Of a DNA stretch of 34,538 nt, positions 1 through 7,572 are shown one piece after another. The notes under the pieces are model-generated. The model saw only the letters and a list, made by a program, of their open reading frames with translations, was not told where the DNA came from and did not search any database. The translations under genes and the position numbers were made by a program. The DNA is from Pseudacidovorax intermedius. Lineage in GTDB: Bacteria; Pseudomonadota; Gammaproteobacteria; Burkholderiales; Burkholderiaceae_C. Location of the stretch: the NCBI RefSeq assembly GCF_001476815.1, contig NZ_LDSL01000068.1:1-34538 (forward strand). The letters run 5' to 3'. Each line of letters begins with the position of its first letter. Position 1 is the first letter of the stretch.

Positions 1-951
1 CAGCAGCAGGCTGTCGGCGGGCAGCGGCATGCGCTGCTCGTCCAGCGCCGCCATCAGCAGCTGCGCGGCCCGGCGGCCGATGTCGGCGGCGGGCTGCTCG
101 ATGGTGCCCAGGCGCGGCGTGAGCTCGTCGCCCAGTGCGATGCCGTCGAAGCCCATCACCGACAGGTCCTGCGGCACGCGCAGGCCGGCCAGGTGTGCGG
201 CGCGCACGGCGCGGATGGCGAGCAGATCGTTGGAGCAGAACAGGGCGGTGGGCCGGCCGGGGGCGGCCAGCCGTTCGCGCAGCGCGTCCACGGCCGCTTC
301 GACGAAGGGCACTTCGATCAGCGGCGGCGCCTCGAGCCCGGCGGCGGCCATGCCGGCCAGGAAGCCGCGGTGGCGCTGCTGCGAGCGGTCGGACTGGGCG
401 AGCGTGCCGCTCACCATCGCGATGCGCCGATGGCCCAGCGTGGCCAGATGCGCCACGGCCTCGGCCGAGGCGGCTTCGTTGTCGACGGCCACGCAGCAGT
501 GGGCCGGATGCCGGTTGTACGCCAGCACGTAGGACCGCTGGCGTGCCTGCAGCCGGGCCAGCGCGGCGGAGGTCTGCGGGTTGGAGATGACCAGCACCAT
601 GCCCTCGACCTCGCGGGCGAGCAGCTGGTCGACCGCGCGCTGCTCGGCGTCCAGGTCGTAGCCGGTGGTCAGCGGCACGATGGCATGGCCGGCCTCGGCC
701 GCGGCCTGTGCCAGGCCCTGCAGGCATTCGGCGAAGGTGGGGTTCAGCAGGGTGGGCAGCACCACGCCCAGCACCCGGCTGCGCTGGGTGCGCAGCGTGC
801 GCGCGCTGGCACTGGGAAAGTAGCCCAGCTCGCGCGCGATCGACTCCACCAGCGCGCGCGTGGCGGGCAGCACCTTGTCGGGCGTGTTGAACACGCGCGA
901 AACGGTGGCGATGGAGACGCCCGCCTTGTCGGCGACGGCCTGGATGCTCAT
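1..951 (-). CDS. LacI-family transcriptional regulator (3' end outside window)
   Basis: DNA-binding repressor of the LacI/GalR family, probably controlling a carbohydrate or organic acid operon beyond the left edge. Seen: an N-terminal helix-turn-helix (IQAVADKAGVSIATVSRVFN, about residues 3-22), a hinge segment (SASARTLRTQRS), then a periplasmic-binding-protein-like ligand domain with the family phrases GVVLPTLLNPTF, VDNEAA, GHRRIAMVSG, RHRGFLAGM and FCSNDLLAIRA. The 317 visible codons run off the window; the family is usually about 330-350 residues, so only a short C-terminal piece is missing. The ATG at 951-949 starts MSIQAVADKAG, the usual LacI-family beginning. A palindrome 28 bases upstream suggests autoregulation. 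The ligand cannot be inferred. Confidence 0.93.
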   Translation of the reverse strand, partial: MSIQAVADKAGVSIATVSRVFNTPDKVLPATRALVESIARELGYFPSASARTLRTQRSRVLGVVLPTLLNPTFAECLQGLAQAAAEAGHAIVPLTTGYDLDAEQRAVDQLLAREVEGMVLVISNPQTSAALARLQARQRSYVLAYNRHPAHCCVAVDNEAASAEAVAHLATLGHRRIAMVSGTLAQSDRSQQRHRGFLAGMAAAGLEAPPLIEVPFVEAAVDALRERLAAPGRPTALFCSNDLLAIRAVRAAHLAGLRVPQDLSVMGFDGIALGDELTPRLGTIEQPAADIGRRAAQLLMAALDEQRMPLPADSLLL

Positions 952-978
952 GCGCAGGAACCTTGGGTGGAAAACATC

Positions 979-994
979 ATGTAAACGTTTTCAT
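979..994. promoter_or_regulatory. Putative LacI-family operator upstream of the LacI-type gene
   Basis: The 16-base sequence ATGTAAACGTTTTCAT is an inverted repeat with seven of eight pairs matching and the central CG dyad (AAACGTTT core) typical of LacI/GalR-family operators. It lies 28 bases upstream of the regulator's start codon, a position suited to autorepression. Binding is inferred. Confidence 0.72.
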
Positions 995-1082
995 TTGAAG
1001 GTGCGCATGTGACACCGTCATGACGCGTTTGGAAACCGGGATTACCCAGGGCCCTGGTGCATGCTGGATGTCTCTCCCCATC

Positions 1083-1228
1083 CCGTTCGGGCTGAGCGCG
1101 TCGAAGCGCGGATGCCGACGGGGCGGGCCTTCGGCAGGCTCAGGCCGAACGGAGAGCGGGACCGGCCTTCGACAAGCTGAGGCCGAAGGGGTGGGTGGTG
1201 AGCCTTCGACGGGCCCGGGCTGAATGGG
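1083..1228. repeat. Four-copy intergenic repeat cluster (REP-like)
   Basis: This is part of the 389-base gene-free stretch 952-1340, in which I see no gene. It holds four diverged copies of a roughly 25-base unit built on the words CCTTCGACAAGCTCAG and GGCCGAACGG: 1083-1106 (minus orientation), 1128-1152, 1166-1190 and a decayed copy at 1203-1228 (all plus). Similar words are, from memory, common between genes in several Proteobacteria. Copy number in this genome cannot be judged here beyond a second pair at 4722-4807. Confidence 0.75.
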
Positions 1229-1246
1229 TGGGGCTGTGCCAGGCGC

Positions 1247-1277
1247 AAAAAAAAAGCGCGAGACCGAAGCCTCGCGC
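1247..1277 (-). terminator. Rho-independent terminator of ribF-ileS-lspA
   Basis: Read on the minus strand, GCGCGAGGC and GTCTCGCGC form a 9-bp stem (one G-T pair) closed by a cTTCGg tetraloop and followed directly by nine T. It lies 64 bases beyond the lspA stop codon. Confidence 0.93.
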
Positions 1278-1340
1278 CGTTGGGCCCTCGCACGGGGCGC
1301 CTTGTTCTCAAGAGCTGGACGGCTTCGACGCCGTCCCCGC

Positions 1341-1856
1341 TCAGCGCTTGCGCCGCATGCGCCGGATCTCGTCCAGCACCAAGCAGATGGCGCCCAGCGT
1401 GATGGCACTGTCCGCCAGGTTGAAGGCCGGGAAATGCGACCCGGCCCAGTGGAAGTCCAGGAAGTCGACCACGTAGCCGTGCATCAGGCGATCCACCACG
1501 TTGCCGATGGCGCCGCCCAGGATGCAGGCGAGGGCGAAGCAGAAGAGCTTCTGGCCCGCATGCGCGCGCAGCATCCAGACGATGAACACGGCCGCGGCCA
1601 CGCCGATGCCGGTGAAGAACCAGCGCTGCCAGCCCGAGGCGCCGGCCAGGAAGGAGAAGGCCGCGCCCGTGTTGTGCGCCCGCACGATGTTGAAGAACTC
1701 GGTGATGCGCGTGGCATCGCCGAGCTGGTAGTGGCCCAGGATCAGCGTCTTGGTGTACTGGTCGGCGATGAAGATCAGCACCGCCAGCGCCAGCCAGCCC
1801 CAGATGCCCAGGCCAGGACGGGTGGACTCGAATCCGCTGTGCGCCTTCATGGTCAT
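1341..1856 (-). CDS. lspA: Lipoprotein signal peptidase (signal peptidase II)
   Basis: Inner-membrane aspartyl protease that cuts prolipoprotein signal peptides just before the lipidated cysteine. The 171-residue product has the family length and four hydrophobic segments. The catalytic aspartates appear in the two conserved blocks: D122 in [10 protein letters not shown] and D149 in FNLADSAI; the conserved NTGAAFSF block is at 64-71. The ATG at 1856-1854 overlaps the ileS stop as ATGA, which supports translational coupling; a second in-frame ATG two codons later is possible. It is the last gene of ribF-ileS-lspA, a common proteobacterial order, and is followed by a strong terminator. Likely substrates include the two lipoproteins encoded elsewhere in this window. 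Confidence 0.97.
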   Translation of the reverse strand: MTMKAHSGFESTRPGLGIWGWLALAVLIFIADQYTKTLILGHYQLGDATRITEFFNIVRAHNTGAAFSFLAGASGWQRWFFTGIGVAAAVFIVWMLRAHAGQKLFCFALACILGGAIGNVVDRLMHGYVVDFLDFHWAGSHFPAFNLADSAITLGAICLVLDEIRRMRRKR

Positions 1857-4705
1857 GCCACGCTCCGCGCTTCGCCGGCGCCGTACAGGTTGCTGGTGCA
1901 GCGGCCGCACAGCGTGGGATGCGCGCTGTCGTGGCCCACGTCGTCGCGCCAGTGCCAGCAGCGCTCGCACTTGGTGGCGGTGCTGGGCGTGACGGCGATG
2001 GCGAGCGCGTCGCCGGCCTGCAGGTTGACCACCGAGGTGATGAAGACGAACTTCAGGTCGTCGCCCAGCGCAGCCAGCAGCGCATGGTCCTCGGGCGCGG
2101 CGGTGAGCCGCACGTTGGCCTGCAGCGAGGAGCCCACGCCGCCCGCCGTACGCACGGCCTCGATCTCCTTGTTGACCGCATCGCGGATGGCCTGGATGCG
2201 GCCCCACTTGGCCAGCAGCGCCTCGTCGGGCGTGCCCAGGTCGCAGAAGGTCTCCATGAAGATGGAGTCGGAGCTGCCCGCGAACTTCCACGCCTCCTCG
2301 GCCGTGAAGCTCAGGAAGGGCGCCATCCAGCGCAGCATGGCCTGGGTGATGTGCCACAGCGCCGTCTGCGCGCTGCGGCGCGCGCGCGAGCCGGGCTGCG
2401 TGGTGTAGAGCCGGTCCTTCAGCACGTCCAGGTAGAAGGCGCCCAGGTCTTCCGAGCAGAAGACCTGCAGCTTGGCCACCACCGGATGGAACTCGTAGAC
2501 CTTGTAGTGGCCCAGCACCTCGGCCTGGAACTGCGCGGCGCGCGACAGCGCCCAGCGGTCGATCTCGAACAGCTCGGCCAGCGGCACCGCGTCCTTGGCC
2601 GGGTCGAAGTCGCTGGTGTTGGCCAGCAGGAAGCGCAGCGTGTTGCGGATGCGGCGGTAGGCGTCGACCACGCGGGCCAGGATCTTGTCGTCGCCGGCGA
2701 TGTCGCCGGAGTAGTCCGACGCGGCCACCCACAGGCGGATGATCTCGGCGCCCAGCTTCTTGGTGATCTCCTGCGGATCGATGCCGTTGCCGAGCGACTT
2801 GCTCATCTTGCGGCCCTGGCTGTCCACGGTGAAGCCATGGGTCAGCAGGCCGCGGTAGGGCGCGCGGCCTTCCAGCGCGCAGGCCAGCAGCAGCGAGCTG
2901 TGGAACCAGCCGCGGTGCTGGTCATGGCCTTCGAGGTACAGGTCGGCCTCGGGGCCCTGGTCGTGGTGCACCGTGGGGTGCGTGCCGCGCAGCACATGGA
3001 AGAAGGTGGAGCCGGAATCGAACCACACCTCCAGGATGTCGCTGCTCTTGGTGTAGTGCGGCGCGTCCTCGGCGCCCAGGATTTCTTCGGTGGTGACGCG
3101 GCTCCAGGCCTCGATGCCGCCCTGCTCGACGATGGCGGCTGCCTGGTCGAGGATCTCCATCGTGCGCGGATGCAGCTCGCCCGTGAGCTTGTGCAGGAAG
3201 AAGGGGATCGGCACGCCCCAGCTGCGCTGGCGCGAGATGCACCAGTCGGGCCGGTGCGCGATCATGTCGTGCAGCCGCGCCTTGCCGTTCTCGGGGTAGA
3301 AGCTGGTGTCCTCGATGGCCTCCAGCGCGATCTGCCGCAGCGTCTTGGCCGGCTTGGCGCCGGGCAGGGTGAACACGCCCTCGCCCTCGTCCATGCGGAT
3401 GAACCACTGGGCCGCGGCACGGTAGATCACCGGCGTCTTGTGGCGCCAGCAGTGCGGGTAGCTGTGGGTGATGGTCTCGGTGGCCATCAGCCGGCCCGCC
3501 TCTCGCAGCGCCTCGATGATGTGCGGCACCGCCTTCCAGATGTGCTGGCCGCCGAAGAGCGGAAAGTCCGGCTCGTACACGCCGTTGCCCTGCACCGGGT
3601 TGAGGATGTCGTCGTAGGCCATGCCGTGCGCAATGCAGGACTGAAAGTCGTCCAGGCCGTAGGCGGGCGAGGAATGGACCAGGCCCGTGCCGTCGGTGGC
3701 GGTGGCGTAGTCGGCCAGGTACACCGGCGACAGGCGGCGGTAGCCCTCGTGCACGTCGTACAGCGGATGCTCGAACTCCAGGCCGCCCAGCGCGCGGCCG
3801 GGCGCGATGGCGATGACCTTGCCGTCGAGCGCGTAGCGGTTCAGGCAGCTCTCGACCAGCGTGTCGGCCACGATCAGCAGGCCGCGGTCGGTGTCGACCA
3901 GCGCATAGGTCAGCTCGGGGTTGAGGTTGAGTGCCTGGTTGGCCGGGATGGTCCAGGCGGTGGTGGTCCAGATGACGGCGAAGGCGTCCTTCTCGATGGC
4001 CGGCAGGCCGAAGACGGCCGCGAGCTTGGCGCGGTCGTGGGCCTTGAAGGCGACATCCAGCGTCTGGCTCTTCTTGTCGGCGTACTCGATCTCGAACTCG
4101 GCGAGCGACGAGCCGCAGTCGAAACACCAGTACACGGGCTTGAGGCCGCGATACACGAAGCCGCGCTCGATCACCTTCTTGAAGGCGCGGATCTCGCCTG
4201 CTTCGTTGGCGAAGTCCATCGTCTTGTAGGGATGGTCCCATTCGCCCAGCACGCCCAGGCGCTGGAAGTCGCTCATCTGCTGCGCGATCTGCTCGGTGGC
4301 GTAGGCGCGGCTCTTCGCCTGCATCTCGTCGCGGCTCAGGTTGCGGCCGTGCTTCTTCTCGATGGCGTTCTCGATCGGCAGGCCATGGCAGTCCCAGCCG
4401 GGCACATAGAGCGCGTCGTAGCCTTCGAGCTGGCGCGCCTTGGTGATCATGTCCTTGAGGATCTTGTTCACCGCATGGCCCATGTGGATCTGGCCGTTGG
4501 CGTACGGCGGGCCGTCGTGCAGGATGAACTTGGGCCGGCCGGCGCGGGCCATGCGCAGGCGCTTGTACAGGCCCTCGTCGTTCCAGGCCTTGACCCAGCC
4601 CGGCTCGCGCTTGGGCAGGTCGCCGCGCATGGGGAAGGGCGTGTCGGGCAGGTTCAGGGTGGCGCGGTAGTCGGGGGTCGCGGAGGAATCGGCAGCGTCG
4701 GACAT
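1853..4705 (-). CDS. ileS: Isoleucyl-tRNA synthetase
   Basis: Class I aminoacyl-tRNA synthetase that charges tRNA-Ile and edits misactivated valine. At 950 residues it is close to the E. coli length. Seen: the HIGH signature as HMGH (residues 74-77, in [15 protein letters not shown]), the KMSKS loop (633-637, [11 protein letters not shown]), the editing-domain block [13 protein letters not shown], and a C-terminal zinc finger CERCWHW...CGRC near the end. The zinc finger places it in the bacterial type with zinc, unlike the mupirocin-resistant eukaryote-like type. The start [22 protein letters not shown] agrees with the family. It sits 124 bases after ribF and overlaps lspA by four bases. Confidence 0.99.
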   Translation of the reverse strand: MSDAADSSATPDYRATLNLPDTPFPMRGDLPKREPGWVKAWNDEGLYKRLRMARAGRPKFILHDGPPYANGQIHMGHAVNKILKDMITKARQLEGYDALYVPGWDCHGLPIENAIEKKHGRNLSRDEMQAKSRAYATEQIAQQMSDFQRLGVLGEWDHPYKTMDFANEAGEIRAFKKVIERGFVYRGLKPVYWCFDCGSSLAEFEIEYADKKSQTLDVAFKAHDRAKLAAVFGLPAIEKDAFAVIWTTTAWTIPANQALNLNPELTYALVDTDRGLLIVADTLVESCLNRYALDGKVIAIAPGRALGGLEFEHPLYDVHEGYRRLSPVYLADYATATDGTGLVHSSPAYGLDDFQSCIAHGMAYDDILNPVQGNGVYEPDFPLFGGQHIWKAVPHIIEALREAGRLMATETITHSYPHCWRHKTPVIYRAAAQWFIRMDEGEGVFTLPGAKPAKTLRQIALEAIEDTSFYPENGKARLHDMIAHRPDWCISRQRSWGVPIPFFLHKLTGELHPRTMEILDQAAAIVEQGGIEAWSRVTTEEILGAEDAPHYTKSSDILEVWFDSGSTFFHVLRGTHPTVHHDQGPEADLYLEGHDQHRGWFHSSLLLACALEGRAPYRGLLTHGFTVDSQGRKMSKSLGNGIDPQEITKKLGAEIIRLWVAASDYSGDIAGDDKILARVVDAYRRIRNTLRFLLANTSDFDPAKDAVPLAELFEIDRWALSRAAQFQAEVLGHYKVYEFHPVVAKLQVFCSEDLGAFYLDVLKDRLYTTQPGSRARRSAQTALWHITQAMLRWMAPFLSFTAEEAWKFAGSSDSIFMETFCDLGTPDEALLAKWGRIQAIRDAVNKEIEAVRTAGGVGSSLQANVRLTAAPEDHALLAALGDDLKFVFITSVVNLQAGDALAIAVTPSTATKCERCWHWRDDVGHDSAHPTLCGRCTSNLYGAGEARSVA

Positions 4706-4721
4706 GAGGGGCAGAGGAAAG

Positions 4722-4807
4722 GCATCGACAGGCTCGGCCCGCGCGCGGCGATGGCCGCGGGGGAGGGGAGGAGGTCAGGCCGCTCGCCCCGAGCTTGTCG
4801 GTGGGGC
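4722..4807. repeat. Two opposed copies of the intergenic repeat
   Basis: The ribF-ileS gap holds two diverged copies of the 1083-1228 repeat. One is in plus orientation (about 4722-4746, containing TCGACAGGCTCGG) and one in minus orientation (about 4782-4807, containing CCCCGAGCTTGTCGG). Being inverted, they could form a hairpin in the ribF-ileS transcript. Confidence 0.55.
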
Positions 4808-4829
4808 GCCGGCACGGCGGGCGTGCCGG

Positions 4830-5927
4830 TTAAATTCGGTCGCGTGTGGTCTGGCGCCGCGTTTCCGCGTGGCTGCTGCCCGCCGCGCCGGCGCTGCCGG
4901 CGGCGAAATACGCGCGTGCGTCGGCCAAGTCCTGGGCGATGCCCGCGGTCAGGGCTTCCAGGCTGGTGTAGCGCAGCTCGTCGTGCAGTTTGTGCAACAG
5001 TTCCACGCGCACGATTTTACCGTAGGCCCCCTCCGGGCCCAGGCTGGCCGGCCATTCGAGGCAATGCGTCTCCAGCAGCACGCGGCCGCCGTTGACGTCG
5101 TTCGGGTCCAGCGAGGGTCGCACGCCCAGGTTGGCCACGCCCGGCAGGGGCCGCTCGCCCAGCCCATGCACCCGCACCACGAAGATGCCGCTGGCCGCGG
5201 GCTTCCAGTGCTTGAAGCGCAGGTTGAGCGTGCGGAAGCCGTCCGTGCCGCCCGGTGCGCTGGCGCCCAGCGCCCGGCCCAGCTTGCGGCCGTGCACCAC
5301 GTGGCCCGAGATGGCGTAGGGCCGGCCGAGCAGGGCAGCGGCATCGTCCATGCGGCCGGCGGCCAGCGCCTCGCGCACGGCCGAACTGGACACGCGCAGC
5401 GCCCGCGGCCCTTCGGCGCTGCCGGGGGCGGCGGGGTAGGACACCTCGTAGCTGTTCATCCGCGCCACGTCGAAGCCGCGCGCCGCCCCGGCTGCGTGCA
5501 GCATGGCGAAGTCGCCGGCCCGCCTGGCGCCGAAGCGGAAGTCGTCGCCCACCAGCACGTAGCGCGCGCCCAGGCCGCGCACCAGCACCTCGTCGATGAA
5601 CTGCTCGGGCGACTGGCTGGCGAGTTGCGCGTCGAAGGGCAGCACCACCGTCTGCGCCACGCCGCAGGCCTGCAGTTCGCCGAGCTTGTCGCGCAGCGTG
5701 GCGATGCGGGCCGGCGCCAGCTCCGGCCGCCGGGCCACGCCGGCGAAATAGTCGCGCGGATGCGGCTCGAAAGTCAGCACGCAGCTGGGCAAGCCGCGGT
5801 GGCGGGCTTCGGTCTGCAGCAGGCCCAGCATGGCCTGGTGGCCGCGGTGCACGCCATCGAAATTGCCGATGGTCACGGCGCTGGCAGGCGCAACGCCCGG
5901 ATGGCGGAAGCCGCGGAAGATCTGCAT
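4830..5927 (-). CDS. ribF: Bifunctional riboflavin kinase / FAD synthetase
   Basis: Cytoplasmic enzyme that phosphorylates riboflavin to FMN and adenylylates FMN to FAD. The N-terminal FAD synthetase domain shows GNFDGVHRGHQ (residues 21-31), FEPHPRDYF, and VGDDFRFG. The C-terminal kinase domain shows HGRKLGRALG, GVANLGVRPS and LLETHCLEW. The usual GFPTANL kinase motif reads GFRTLNL here, after an insert of about nine residues (ASAPGGTDG); the threonine and asparagine are kept. The 365 residues are longer than most family members, with an A/R-rich tail. I chose the ATG at 5927 because the product then begins MQIFRGF, the usual RibF start; an in-frame ATG at 5996 would add 23 unrelated residues. 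The spacing to the AGGA ahead of it is short. It is the first gene of ribF-ileS-lspA. Confidence 0.96.
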   Translation of the reverse strand: MQIFRGFRHPGVAPASAVTIGNFDGVHRGHQAMLGLLQTEARHRGLPSCVLTFEPHPRDYFAGVARRPELAPARIATLRDKLGELQACGVAQTVVLPFDAQLASQSPEQFIDEVLVRGLGARYVLVGDDFRFGARRAGDFAMLHAAGAARGFDVARMNSYEVSYPAAPGSAEGPRALRVSSSAVREALAAGRMDDAAALLGRPYAISGHVVHGRKLGRALGASAPGGTDGFRTLNLRFKHWKPAASGIFVVRVHGLGERPLPGVANLGVRPSLDPNDVNGGRVLLETHCLEWPASLGPEGAYGKIVRVELLHKLHDELRYTSLEALTAGIAQDLADARAYFAAGSAGAAGSSHAETRRQTTRDRI

Positions 5928-5933
5928 GGTCCT

Positions 5934-5950
5934 GTTATCTTTTTGATAGC
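5934..5950. repeat. Short AT-rich inverted repeat in the ribF leader
   Basis: GTTATC, five T, GATAGC: six-base arms with one mismatch, just upstream of the ribF start codon. It resembles a GCTATCAAAAAGATAGC-type motif that I recall from intergenic regions of Comamonadaceae. Whether it acts or is a decayed repeat is unknown. Confidence 0.35.
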
Positions 5951-6125
5951 TGGCCGCGTGCGCTCGGGAATCCTCCGGGCGTGAACGGGCTGTCATGAAT
6001 GCCGGTTATATTGTGTCGCTTTCCGGCACTGCCGGGCCGCTGCGGTGGCCCTGGCTGGCGGTGCGGACGGTTCTGCGTGGCGTACGTTCCCTGTGTTTTC
6101 TTCGTTCGACGAGGAGGCGTTTGTG

Positions 6126-6683
6126 GTGAAGGTATTGAAGCTGTCGGCCCAAGGGCTGCCCCAGTCGTGGATCTCGCTCGAGCAGGCGGTGACCCACTAC
6201 GCGGCCGGCGAGGTGCGCTGGGAGGCCGGCGAACAGGTGGCCCTGTTCCGCGGCGGCCACAACGCGATGACGGGCGCGCAGTCGCAGATCGCCGTCAGCA
6301 GCATCATCGGCACCCGCGGCGTGCCGCGCATCAGCCCCTTCAGCCTGCGCCCGGGCTTGACCAACAGCAAGCTCTTCGCGCGTGACCGCAACGTCTGCGC
6401 CTACTGCGGCGACCATTTCCACGAAGAAGACCTGACGCGCGAGCACATCGTGCCCTTCGCGCAGAACGGGGTGGACCACTGGATGAACGTGGTGACGGCC
6501 TGCCGGGCCTGCAACCACCGCAAGGGCAACCGCACGCCCGAGCAGGCGCACATGCCGCTGCTCTACACGCCCTACGTGCCCAGCCTGTGGGAGGACTTCA
6601 TCCTGCGCAACCGCCGCATCCTGGCGGACCAGATGGAGTTCCTGGCGGCGCACCTGCCGTCGAGCTCGCGGCTGCACGGCTAG
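6126..6683 (+). CDS. HNH endonuclease-like protein
   Basis: Small protein (185 residues) with a C-terminal HNH fold. Seen: a CxxC pair (NVCAYCGDHF), the core TREHIVPFAQNGVDHWMNVV with the H and N positions, and a second CxxC pair followed by the family ending (CRACNHRKGNRTPEQ). The four cysteines should bind structural zinc. The N-terminal 80 residues (MKVLKLSAQGLPQSWISLEQA...) are conserved in similar beta-proteobacterial proteins as I recall, without a known role. The start is set by GAGGAGG at 6111-6117: GTG at 6126 is eight bases away, and GTG at 6123 is also possible; the upstream ATG at 6045 has no such site. No methyltransferase or restriction partner is nearby. It is divergent from ribF. 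The substrate is unknown; the nuclease fold is clear. Confidence 0.85.
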   Translation: MKVLKLSAQGLPQSWISLEQAVTHYAAGEVRWEAGEQVALFRGGHNAMTGAQSQIAVSSIIGTRGVPRISPFSLRPGLTNSKLFARDRNVCAYCGDHFHEEDLTREHIVPFAQNGVDHWMNVVTACRACNHRKGNRTPEQAHMPLLYTPYVPSLWEDFILRNRRILADQMEFLAAHLPSSSRLHG

Positions 6684-6702
6684 CGGCGCGGCGGTTCCAG
6701 GC

Positions 6703-7491
6703 TCACAGGCGCCAGGACGGCGCCCGTTTTTCGATGAAGGCCTGCACGCCTTCCTGCGCCGTCGCATCGGCCATGTTGCAGGCCATGGTGCGGGCGGCAT
6801 CGTGCAGCGCCGCTTCCAGCCCCGTCTCCAGCTGGCGGTAGAAGAGGGCCTTGCCCATTTCGAGCGCGATGCGGGGCTTGGCGACGATGCTGGCCACCAG
6901 CGCCGCCACCTCGTCGTCCAGAGCCTCGGCCGGCACCACGCGGTTGACCAGGCCCTGTGCGAGCGCCGTCCGGGCGTCGATGAAGTCCCCCGTCACCAGC
7001 AGCTCGAAGGCCTTCTTGCGTGGCAGGTTGCGCGACACCGTCACGCTGGGCGTGGCGCAGAACAGGCCGACGTTGATGCCGCTGGTGGCAAAGCTGGCGC
7101 TGTCGGCGGCCACGGCCAGGTCGCACAGCGCGACGAGCTGGCAGCCAGCGGCGGTCGCCAGGCCATGCACGCGCGCGACGACCGGCACCGGCAGGCGATG
7201 CAGCGCCAGCATCATGGCGCCGCAGCGGTCGAACAGCACCTGATAGACCGACTGCGAGGGCGATGCCTGCATCTCGCGCAGGTCGTGACCAGCGCAGAAC
7301 GCCCGGCCGTTGGCGGCGATGACGACGGCGCGCAGGTCGGCGTCCAGCGCCAGCCGCTGGCAGGCCGCATGCAGCGCATCGATCAGCGCGACGGACAGCG
7401 CGTTGAAGGCGGCCGGCCGGTTGAGGGTGAGCGTGACCACGCCGCGGGCGTCACGCGATTCCAGCAGGAGGGGCTCGTCGGTGTTCGTCAC
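6703..7491 (-). CDS. Enoyl-CoA hydratase/isomerase-family protein lacking both catalytic Glu
   Basis: Crotonase-fold protein of about 262 residues. The oxyanion-hole and CoA-binding blocks are clear (GRAFCAGHDLREM, HGLATAAGCQLVALCD). The two glutamates of classical hydratases (E144 and E164 in the rat enzyme) are Q in AGCQL and G in the TSGINVG stretch. This pattern resembles the ECHDC3-like branch, so hydratase activity should not be assumed; hydrolase, isomerase or another CoA-ester reaction is possible. The start is uncertain: GTG at 7491 follows GAAGGA closely, while ATG at 7506, five codons upstream, has no good ribosome site. It lies 66 bases after the alpha/beta hydrolase gene on the same strand and may be co-transcribed. 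Confidence 0.85.
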   Translation of the reverse strand: MTNTDEPLLLESRDARGVVTLTLNRPAAFNALSVALIDALHAACQRLALDADLRAVVIAANGRAFCAGHDLREMQASPSQSVYQVLFDRCGAMMLALHRLPVPVVARVHGLATAAGCQLVALCDLAVAADSASFATSGINVGLFCATPSVTVSRNLPRKKAFELLVTGDFIDARTALAQGLVNRVVPAEALDDEVAALVASIVAKPRIALEMGKALFYRQLETGLEAALHDAARTMACNMADATAQEGVQAFIEKRAPSWRL

Positions 7492-7572
7492 GTTTCCTTC
7501 TTCCATCGGTGTGGGGCGACGGGGGCGGGCCTGGCCTTCGAATGAGGGTTCTGCCAGGCCGTCGGCGGGTGG

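Noticed and set aside
1919-5095. A 1058-codon open frame on the plus strand opposite ileS
   Set aside because: It is antisense to a complete ileS, is low-complexity Ala/Arg/Gly/Val-rich, and matches no family; a GC-rich third-position artefact.
6001-6033. A sigma-70 promoter for ribF or the HNH gene around TATATT/TATAAC
   Set aside because: A -10-like word exists on both strands, but no -35 at proper spacing.
6126-6683. HNH gene as a homing endonuclease or restriction enzyme
   Set aside because: No intron, intein, methyltransferase or repeat flanks it, and base composition is like its neighbours.
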